From positions 1 through 9,958 of the forward strand of contig ONWK01000119.1 in the NCBI GenBank assembly GCA_900321505.1: DNA of 9,958 bases, in the 5' to 3' direction. Below the pieces are notes generated by a model that was not told the DNA's origin, searched no databases, and saw only the letters and a program-made list of their open reading frames with translations. This DNA comes from an uncultured Eubacteriales bacterium (lineage in GTDB: Bacteria; Bacillota; Clostridia; Lachnospirales; Lachnospiraceae). The position numbers were made by a program, and so were the translations under genes. Of this stretch, positions 1-5,520 are shown in pieces (within the stretch, counting starts at the first letter, position 1; every line of letters begins with the position of its first letter).

Positions 1-33
1 ATAGAAGATGAAATAAAAAAGGGGCGGGTGTGA
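1..33 (+). CDS. Possible C-terminal end of an upstream gene (partial)
   Basis: The first frame is open from base 1 to a TGA at 31-33 and would encode the charged tail IEDEIKKGRV. The other two + frames stop within the first nine bases. Ten codons are too few to identify a protein, and chance could explain this. The only support is a plausible charged C-terminus and the absence of any other gene start before 182. No function can be given. Confidence 0.25.
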   Translation: MEDEIKKGRV

Positions 34-53
34 CACTTGTGTGACAAATGCAG

Positions 54-62
54 TGTTATAAT
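54..62 (+). promoter_or_regulatory. Extended -10 promoter for the zinc-ribbon gene
   Basis: TGTTATAAT at 54-62 is a perfect extended -10 element (TGnTATAAT). There is no well-spaced -35: GTGACA at 30-35 lies 21 bp away and TTGTGT at 37-42 only 14 bp away. Extended -10 promoters often lack a good -35. The predicted start is near 69, giving a leader of about 110 nt before the ATG at 182. A second TATAAT at 156-161 has no TG extension and no -35, and is less likely. Confidence 0.5.
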
Positions 63-122
63 AGGGTCATAAAATAAACAGTGCCCACAGACAGGGCTTC
101 ATGATATAAAACTCTCCCCCTG

Positions 123-150
123 AAAGACCCAGCAGAAATGCCGGGTCTTT
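123..150 (+). terminator. Terminator-like hairpin, possible attenuator in the leader
   Basis: AAAGACCC (123-130) pairs with GGGTCTTT (143-150). After one A/C mismatch, GCA (132-134) pairs with TGC (139-141) around a GAAA tetraloop. The 3' arm ends in a short T run. It lies downstream of the extended -10 promoter and about 18 bases before the ribosome binding site of the 182 gene. It could terminate an upstream transcript, or act as an attenuator in the leader of this gene. The T tract is short, so termination may be partial. Confidence 0.5.
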
Positions 151-181
151 TGAACTATAATAATCATAGGAGAAAAAGAAC

Positions 182-964
182 ATGTGTGATAGAGCGCCAG
201 GTAACAATATGGAAAATAACCAAATCGGTCTTGAGCCGGATATATCCAGGCAGCCGGGTATAGAGGATCTGACACCTGAAAAACATGGTCCGGTAATAAT
301 GTATCCCGGAACGGAAAAGATCGTGCCTGCACTTACAACCGGGGAACCCTGGACATGCAGCTGCGGAACCCGTAATACCGGGAAATTCTGCACGGAATGC
401 GGCAGTATCAAACCAACGGCAGTCATCTGTGAATGCGGATATCAGAGTTCAGGAAAGTACTGTCCCAATTGTGGAAAAAGGCTTGCGGTGAAAACGGAAG
501 AACCTGAGAAGATTCCGGAACAGGAAATAACAGCCGGTTGGAAATGCAGTAAGTGCGGCGCCGAAAACCAGACCGGGGACATATGTGAAAAATGCGGCGG
601 GGAGATCAGAAAGGTGCTCCTCTTCTCCTGTTCGTCATATGCTACGACAAATCCGCCCAGCTCGGAAGGCGCCGATGTTTACGAATTCTCTGATACGGAG
701 CTTATCTGTGAATACCATAACAACGGAAAAGTAACGCATCGTTATATCTCTGCGGATTTGATTTCCGCTGCGCAGGAGATCATAAAGAAGTTCGGGATCG
801 ATAAATGGAAGGATTATGAGAACAGACTGTCCGGAATGATGGGAGGCAGTGTTTATGTCCGCTACAGAGACGGGAATGAGCTTGTCGGTTCAAGTATGGA
901 TCATATGGGAAGCGCCGTCGTTGGGGCATATTTCGAATTGATGGCATTGTTCCGCAAAAAATAA
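182..964 (+). CDS. Triple zinc-ribbon protein with an unrecognised C-terminal domain
   Basis: This 260-aa protein has no signal peptide or membrane segment and is probably cytoplasmic. The start is fixed by AGGAGA at 168-173, eight bases before the ATG. Residues 1-56 look like a flexible, Pro/Gly-rich lead. Three zinc ribbons follow: C59/C61/C70/C73, C83/C85/C94/C97 and C122/C125/C135/C138. The first two share a CxCG...GK(F/Y)CxxCG pattern; the third is CxxC...CxxC, reached by an acidic linker (105-117). Such ribbons occur at the C-termini of Firmicutes SPFH/virion-core-like proteins and in many scaffold proteins, usually for protein or nucleic-acid contacts. Residues 145-260 form a separate domain, with a FSDTELICEY segment, an amphipathic helix near 191-208 and an MMGGSVYVRYRDG segment, which I cannot assign. 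The gene stands alone between its own promoter and terminator. Function is unknown; zinc binding is well supported by the cysteines. Confidence 0.9.
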   Translation: MCDRAPGNNMENNQIGLEPDISRQPGIEDLTPEKHGPVIMYPGTEKIVPALTTGEPWTCSCGTRNTGKFCTECGSIKPTAVICECGYQSSGKYCPNCGKRLAVKTEEPEKIPEQEITAGWKCSKCGAENQTGDICEKCGGEIRKVLLFSCSSYATTNPPSSEGADVYEFSDTELICEYHNNGKVTHRYISADLISAAQEIIKKFGIDKWKDYENRLSGMMGGSVYVRYRDGNELVGSSMDHMGSAVVGAYFELMALFRKK

Positions 965-980
965 CATCTTTTGCCTCTGA

Positions 981-1015
981 CTCCGGATCCGCATTATACG
1001 GACCCGGAGCTTTTT
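981..1015 (+). terminator. Rho-independent terminator after the zinc-ribbon gene
   Basis: CTCCGG (981-986) plus TCCG (988-991) pair with CGGA (999-1002) plus CCGGAG (1004-1009), with one A/C mismatch and a seven-base CATTATA loop. TTTTT follows at 1011-1015. It starts 17 bases after the stop codon, so it closes the zinc-ribbon transcription unit. A weaker hairpin with a T tail, AAGCA/TGCTT at 1032-1045, may be a backup. Confidence 0.9.
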
Positions 1016-1073
1016 GCGCGATACGGCCGGCAAGCAGGCGTGCTTTTATGGCGAAAAAGGTTTTTCTGCGTTA

Positions 1074-1102
1074 TATACAGGGAGTTTGAGATATGCTAAA
1101 AT
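1074..1102 (+). promoter_or_regulatory. Promoter of the hybrid kinase/binding-protein operon
   Basis: TATACA at 1074-1079 (4 of 6 to the -35 consensus) is followed by a 17-bp spacer and TAAAAT at 1097-1102 (5 of 6), with a TG extension at 1094-1095. The predicted transcription start is near 1109, giving a leader of about 135 nt before the kinase ATG. It is the best match in the 965-1245 gap. Confidence 0.55.
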
Positions 1103-1110
1103 AGTAATTG

Positions 1111-1161
1111 TTCAGCACCCCGTTTTCAGGATGCAGAGCATCCGGAATCACAGGAGCTGAA
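1111..1161 (+). promoter_or_regulatory. Structured 5' leader of the kinase operon
   Basis: TTCAGC (1111-1116) can pair with GCTGAA (1156-1161). Inside lies a tight hairpin, GGATGC (1129-1134) with GCATCC (1138-1143), closed by an AGA loop. There is no T tract, so it is not a terminator. The structure would begin almost at the predicted 5' end of the mRNA. It could stabilise the transcript or be a regulatory element. I do not recognise a riboswitch class; the conserved c-di-GMP-I core bases are absent. Confidence 0.3.
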
Positions 1162-1245
1162 TTGATAAATGTAACTGATCCATGCTAAGACGTATATGCT
1201 TTACTGTAATATCAGAAAAACACAGAAAAAAGAGACAGGGCATTT

Positions 1246-3801
1246 ATGGGAAATCAGAACATGAAAAAGTTTATTATTATAGTTGTCAATGTGATCATCA
1301 TGTCAGCCATATTGGGCTTCGTTGTTAACTACTCCGGATTTGTAAGCCGGGATTCTTACCGGAGGCAGATAGAGCATTTTGAAAATACAACGGTAACCAT
1401 GGAGCAGGTGACGGATAATTACCTGGAAGGTGAGCAGAGGATCTGTGATGTATGGGCACACTATATCAACAACAAAAACATGACTATGGAGGAGGCTGTT
1501 GAGTTTATACGTGAATCGCATGTGCTTGCAAACACTTCAGCGCATCTGATCTCCCTTGATACACTCACGGGTCTTTCCACACGCCCCAAACAGGGAACGA
1601 ACGATGAATATGCTGTTTCCTATAAACGTGTGAACCTCCTCGATAATGTCGACTGGATTGATGAGATAGGGAAGTCGATAAATATTACACGTACTTATAC
1701 AAACCCGATGAATGGTGAGCAATCGCTGGCTTTCTGCAACACTGTAAAGCTATATGATCCGGAAAGTAAAACATTCGGGGATGCGGTTCTGCTGCGGGTG
1801 ATTCCCATCTCGGAGCTCGAGCAGAAATGGGTCTTTCCACAGACAGAGCTGGTGAATGCCGAACTGTCCATGATCGACTCCAACGGTGATTATATCCTCA
1901 AGGGATACAGCTTTAAAAACTCCAGCTTTTTTGAGTTCTACAAATCATATAATTCAACGGATCCGGAATCTTCGCAGCGCTTGTTCGAAAGGATCACTTC
2001 TTCGACGGGTTCTATTTCAATGCTTGATTCTCACGGAGAGGAGTGCATACTTGCCTTTACCCCTATTTCTGATACCGCAGGGTGGACACTGCTGGGCTTC
2101 GTACCGGCGGAGGATCTTCAGGTGGAAAAGGAGAACTGGCTGCTGATCGGAGTAGTTTCAGCCGGTTTGCTGATCCTGTTCATCTGTGACATGTGCTATA
2201 TGCTTTTCCTTAACAAACGTCTCCATGCCACGGCAAGAGAAGCTGAATCCGCAAATAAGGCAAAGACCGATTTCCTTTCCACTATGTCCCATGACATCCG
2301 TACCCCCATGAATGCCATTATAGGACTAACGACTATAGCCGAGAAGAATCTGGGAGATCCGGAATCAACAGGGGAAAGCCTCCGGAAGATCAGTCTCGCC
2401 AGCAATCATCTGCTTACCCTGATCAACGATATTCTGGATATATCGAAGGTGGAGAGCGGAAAACTGAAGCTGAGTCCTCTTACATTCTCCATAGTGGAAA
2501 CGGTAGAGAATCTTGTAAATATCTCACAACCGATGATCAGGGAAAAGAATCTGGAATTCAATTTCCATATCTACCGGATGGAAAAGGAATATCTGTATGC
2601 AGACCAGCTTCGTCTGAATCAGATTTATATCAATATTCTCTCCAACGCCATTAAGTACACGGAACCCGGCGGGCGGGTCAGTGTAGAAATGCGCGAGGAA
2701 GAAAGTATCACACCCGGATGTGTAAAGCTGGTCTATATCGTAGCGGATACGGGCATCGGCATGAGCGGGGAATATATGGCCACCATGTATCAGCCATTCT
2801 CCAGGCAGATAGACAGCCGCGTCAACAGCATACAGGGTACAGGCCTTGGACTGGCCATTACTAAGCAGATGGTCGATCTGATGGGCGGAACGATTGAATG
2901 TCAGAGCCGGCAGGGCGAGGGGACGACCTTCACGGTTATGCTGGATATCCCTATAGCAGACAGGCAGAGAGAGGATATGCAGCTTGATCCTGTTGATGTT
3001 CTGATAGTGGATGACGACGAGGTTATGCTGCAGACGGCTGTTGACAGCCTTGAGTCACTTGGAGCCTCCACGGAGCAGGCGCGAAGCGGACTGGAGGCTC
3101 TGGGCATGATCAAGCACAGGCATCTTTCAGGCCGGGATTACGGAGTGATCATTATTGACTGGAAAATGCCTGAAACTGACGGCGTTGAAACCATCAGGCG
3201 CATCCGTTCGGAGATTGAGGCGGATATTCCGATCTTACTTATATCCGCATATGATGGATCAGACATTGAGGATAAAGCGAAGGAGGCGGGAGCAAACGGC
3301 TTTGTCAGCAAGCCCCTTTTCCGCTCCACGCTCTATGATAAGATCAACGGTCTTATCGGGAAGGAGATCAAATCCGTTGAGCCGGAGGACGATTATTCCG
3401 ATCTGCAGGGCCTGAATATCCTTGTGGCCGAGGATAATGATATCAACTGGGAGATCATTTCGACCATGCTTACCATGTTCGGTATGACTGCGGAACGCGC
3501 GGAAAACGGAAGAATCTGTTTGGATATGGTAAACGCGGCAGAGGCCGGCAGGTATGAGCTGGTGTTCATGGACGTACAGATGCCGGAGATGAACGGTCTC
3601 GACGCAACCAGGGCGATCCGGAGCCTGCCGGATCCCGGGGCGGCATCCATTCCGATCATTGCAATGACGGCAGATGCATTCTCCGAAAATATTACGGAAT
3701 GTATGAATGCCGGAATGAACGGCCATATCGCCAAGCCTGTTGATATAAAGTTAGTTATCAAGGAGATACGAAGAATAAGGGAAGGAAGGGAGAAATCATG
3801 A
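1246..3801 (+). CDS. Membrane hybrid sensor histidine kinase with two receiver domains
   Basis: The 851-aa protein starts at an ATG five bases after AGGG (1237-1240). A first membrane segment (about 8-30) and a second (298-322) enclose an extracellular region of roughly 265 residues that looks like a double-Cache sensor. There is no clear HAMP; a short helical linker leads to HisKA, with phosphoacceptor H349 in MSHDIRTPMN. The ATPase domain has N463/N467 (N box), DTGIGM (501-506) and GTGLGLAI (531-538). The first receiver (about 583-703) has D589/D590, phosphoacceptor D638, S667 and K689. The second (about 722-845) has E729/D730, D776, T808 and K830. All catalytic residues are present, so an active phosphorelay is expected. 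No Hpt domain and no output domain are fused, so a separate partner elsewhere is needed. The stop overlaps the start of the next gene, implying translational coupling to a solute-binding lipoprotein that may be part of the sensor. Confidence 0.95.
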   Translation: MGNQNMKKFIIIVVNVIIMSAILGFVVNYSGFVSRDSYRRQIEHFENTTVTMEQVTDNYLEGEQRICDVWAHYINNKNMTMEEAVEFIRESHVLANTSAHLISLDTLTGLSTRPKQGTNDEYAVSYKRVNLLDNVDWIDEIGKSINITRTYTNPMNGEQSLAFCNTVKLYDPESKTFGDAVLLRVIPISELEQKWVFPQTELVNAELSMIDSNGDYILKGYSFKNSSFFEFYKSYNSTDPESSQRLFERITSSTGSISMLDSHGEECILAFTPISDTAGWTLLGFVPAEDLQVEKENWLLIGVVSAGLLILFICDMCYMLFLNKRLHATAREAESANKAKTDFLSTMSHDIRTPMNAIIGLTTIAEKNLGDPESTGESLRKISLASNHLLTLINDILDISKVESGKLKLSPLTFSIVETVENLVNISQPMIREKNLEFNFHIYRMEKEYLYADQLRLNQIYINILSNAIKYTEPGGRVSVEMREEESITPGCVKLVYIVADTGIGMSGEYMATMYQPFSRQIDSRVNSIQGTGLGLAITKQMVDLMGGTIECQSRQGEGTTFTVMLDIPIADRQREDMQLDPVDVLIVDDDEVMLQTAVDSLESLGASTEQARSGLEALGMIKHRHLSGRDYGVIIIDWKMPETDGVETIRRIRSEIEADIPILLISAYDGSDIEDKAKEAGANGFVSKPLFRSTLYDKINGLIGKEIKSVEPEDDYSDLQGLNILVAEDNDINWEIISTMLTMFGMTAERAENGRICLDMVNAAEAGRYELVFMDVQMPEMNGLDATRAIRSLPDPGAASIPIIAMTADAFSENITECMNAGMNGHIAKPVDIKLVIKEIRRIREGREKS

Positions 3802-5099
3802 AAAAGAGAATATGTATGTTATTAGTATTATTGATGATCCTGGGACTGGCGGGATGCGGCTCAGAGAAGAAGAAGGAGGAAACGACGGAAGAGAATGGCT
3901 TCAAGCCGGCTCTGGATACTTCTGTCAGCTGCAGCATCAACGTCGCCGGAGGATACGATAACTTTGAGGCGCTGGAGGCTGAATTTGACCGTTTCAATAA
4001 GTATTATCCAAATGTGAAGCTGACGTTCACGAAGGTAGATGACTATAATAATATGATTGGAACGGTTCTGAACGGAAATGACGCGCCTGACATCTATGTC
4101 AATTATTCATGGATGTATGGCCGGGAGCAGTATAAATCTTCCATAGATCATGCGGAGGATCTGTCGGATCCCAAGCTGGGGTTCGACCTGAGCTGCATCC
4201 GAAGCAATATCATTCTGAATACGGACGACGGAAAACTACCTATGGTTCCGGTTTTCGCAAACACGTACGGCATGCTCGTGAACAACAGTCTTTTTGAAAA
4301 GGAAGGCCTGAGTGTTCCCACAACCTATCAGGAGCTGGTGAAGGTATGTGCTGATTTTCGTGAAAAGGGCTATAAAAATCCTATGATGGGCTTTACCCAG
4401 AAGGAGACAACATCACTTTTTACCCTGACGATATATCCTTTCTTCTGCGGCACTGTGGCACATGATGAAGAGGCTGTCAAAAAACTCAATGCCCTTGATC
4501 CTTCAGCCGGAGAGTATCTGAGACCTTCCCTTGAGAAGATCGTACAGTTCCTGAATGATAGCTGTGTGAATCTTGAGGCCTGTGCTGAGATCGAAAACAA
4601 CTATGATGCTGTTATCATGCGCTTTTTTGAAGGCGATGTCCCAATGATGACCTGCTCCGGAGATACAGTTTCCGGAACTGAGAAACGTGAGAGCCGTTCT
4701 GAGGCATTTATCGCGTCACCCTTTAAATATACCTTTGTTCCGGTGCCCATGTCTGACGAAGGCGCCAACTTCCTTGACATGCCGAATCTGCAGTTTTCCG
4801 TTAACAAGGACAGCAAGAATCTGGACATGGCCAATGAGTTTATGCGGTTCCTGATCACTTCTGAGGAGCTTAGCAGGATGGCGCAGAAGAAGGGGCTTAT
4901 GTCACCGACCAGAGATCTGTCATTTAACAGTATGTATGCTGCATTCCAGGCTGTTCCGGAATCACGCATACTGTCACCCGAGGAGATCGGCCTGACAGAT
5001 GATGCGGTCATTCAGTTAAGGCAGGCAGTTTATAAGGTTGGAACCGGTGAAATGACAATAGATGAGGCAGTTGCCGCATATGGCACCTTTACCCAGTAA
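3798..5099 (+). CDS. Family-1 extracellular solute-binding lipoprotein, coupled to the kinase
   Basis: This 433-aa protein has a lipoprotein signal: MKKR, a hydrophobic core, and lipobox LAGC with C20 as the lipidated cysteine. A charged KKKEE linker follows. The mature part resembles the sugar-type solute-binding proteins of ABC importers (SBP_bac_1): the lobe-1 start ending FDRFNKYYPNVKLTF, a NDAPDIYVNY motif, then TYGMLVNNSLFEKEGLSVPTTYQEL, which is typical of the family. Its length fits the family. The ATG overlaps the kinase stop (ATGA), with GGAAGGGAG at 3784-3792 as ribosome binding site inside the kinase gene. A terminator follows directly, and no permease or ATPase gene is adjacent. 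By analogy with the LuxP/LuxQ and ChvE/VirA pairs, it may deliver a ligand to the kinase sensor domain; that is inference. It could also serve a transporter encoded elsewhere. The ligand is unknown. Confidence 0.92.
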   Translation: MKKRICMLLVLLMILGLAGCGSEKKKEETTEENGFKPALDTSVSCSINVAGGYDNFEALEAEFDRFNKYYPNVKLTFTKVDDYNNMIGTVLNGNDAPDIYVNYSWMYGREQYKSSIDHAEDLSDPKLGFDLSCIRSNIILNTDDGKLPMVPVFANTYGMLVNNSLFEKEGLSVPTTYQELVKVCADFREKGYKNPMMGFTQKETTSLFTLTIYPFFCGTVAHDEEAVKKLNALDPSAGEYLRPSLEKIVQFLNDSCVNLEACAEIENNYDAVIMRFFEGDVPMMTCSGDTVSGTEKRESRSEAFIASPFKYTFVPVPMSDEGANFLDMPNLQFSVNKDSKNLDMANEFMRFLITSEELSRMAQKKGLMSPTRDLSFNSMYAAFQAVPESRILSPEEIGLTDDAVIQLRQAVYKVGTGEMTIDEAVAAYGTFTQ

Positions 5100-5119
5100 A
5101 GAGATATGATAATAAACAC

Positions 5120-5162
5120 AATCCCTGCAAACCGTGGATTTATGCGGCTTGCAGGGATTTTT
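5120..5162 (+). terminator. Rho-independent terminator of the kinase/binding-protein operon
   Basis: AATCCCTGCAA (5120-5130) pairs perfectly with TTGCAGGGATT (5149-5159). After an A/C mismatch, CCG (5132-5134) pairs with CGG (5145-5147) around a ten-base loop. A T run extends to 5162. It begins 20 bases after the stop codon. Confidence 0.93.
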
Positions 5163-5291
5163 AATTGCATCATCAGTCTCGCAAATGTATTACTCTCTCC
5201 AGGCAATGTCTCGGAGAAGTACAAAGAGAACGGTTCACTTTAACATCTTGCACTATTTTAATATCCGCTTCTATCAAAAGCATATGACTTG

Positions 5292-5320
5292 TTGTCGATT
5301 GTAAAGGTCTTATTTGTAAT
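5292..5320 (+). promoter_or_regulatory. Weak candidate promoter upstream of the inverted repeat
   Basis: TTGTCG (5292-5297, 4 of 6) and TGTAAT (5315-5320, 5 of 6) are separated by 17 bp. The transcript would start near 5327 and enter the inverted repeat at once. It may be a chance match in AT-rich DNA, and the promoter at 5375 is better. Confidence 0.25.
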
Positions 5321-5334
5321 TTATATCATCAGGT

Positions 5335-5374
5335 TGTTAACTGCATCATTATTATATTAATGATGCAGTTAACA
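5335..5374. repeat. Perfect 17-bp inverted repeat, probable operator
   Basis: TGTTAACTGCATCATTA (5335-5351) and TAATGATGCAGTTAACA (5358-5374) are exact reverse complements separated by TTATAT. No T tract follows on either strand, so it is unlikely to be a terminator. It ends one base before the -35 hexamer at 5375. This position suits a protein-binding site controlling recQ, or a cruciform-forming or small mobile-repeat sequence. Confidence 0.85.
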
Positions 5375-5403
5375 TTGACAATGAGTAAAATGAGTGATAC
5401 TAT
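5375..5403 (+). promoter_or_regulatory. Promoter of recQ
   Basis: A consensus TTGACA (5375-5380), a 17-bp spacer and TACTAT (5398-5403, 4 of 6), with a TG extension at 5395-5396. The predicted start is near 5410, about 110 nt before the recQ ATG. The -35 lies within an 11-bp palindrome, CATTGACAATG (5373-5383). It is flanked by the large inverted repeat upstream and a TGCATCAT half-site at the start, so the promoter looks regulated. Confidence 0.65.
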
Positions 5404-5520
5404 TTAAGTGCATCATTTTGTCCTTTTATGAGTGAATTGATGTTTGGACGAGGCCTTTTTCAACAGAGCAGGAATAAAAGGCGGCTAATCGGTAATGGAT
5501 TGTAGATATGAGGTATATGG

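Larger units (their letters stand above)
5163..5416. repeat. Four TAAnTGCATCAT motifs (three direct, one inverted)
   Basis: The octamer TGCATCAT occurs on the + strand at 5166-5173, 5342-5349 and 5409-5416, and on the - strand at 5360-5367. Each is preceded in its own direction by TAA plus one base (TAAT, TAAC, TAAC, TAAG). The middle two form the arms of the inverted repeat; the last overlaps the predicted recQ transcription start. The spacing around the promoter suggests binding sites for a dimeric regulator, but the regulator is not identifiable here. Confidence 0.55.
5163..5520. other. AT-rich non-coding region upstream of recQ
   Basis: I see no convincing gene here. The region is visibly more AT-rich than its neighbours. 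It holds a perfect inverted repeat, two candidate promoters and four copies of TAAnTGCATCAT, which are listed separately. The longest leader ORF (5430-5507, 25 codons) has no ribosome binding site. The part from 5174 to 5291 shows no structure I can support. Confidence 0.6.

Noticed and set aside
1063..1076. AAAAAGGTTTTT palindrome
   Set aside because: The two-base gap cannot form an RNA hairpin loop without breaking pairs; probably a chance A/T run upstream of the kinase promoter.
3259..3726. 155-codon open frame on the - strand
   Set aside because: Antisense to the two intact receiver domains of the kinase; composition is that of a shadow frame.
5228..5236. GAACGGTTC as a LexA (SOS) box near recQ
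   Set aside because: The Firmicutes LexA site needs GAAC and GTTC separated by four bases; here the gap is one base, and the site is far from the predicted promoter.
5335..5374. Inverted repeat as a terminator
   Set aside because: No T tract on either strand, the stem is AT-rich, and a better terminator already closes the upstream operon at 5120-5162.
5430..5507. 25-codon ORF in the recQ leader
   Set aside because: No ribosome binding site, and the product is Arg-rich with no recognisable features.
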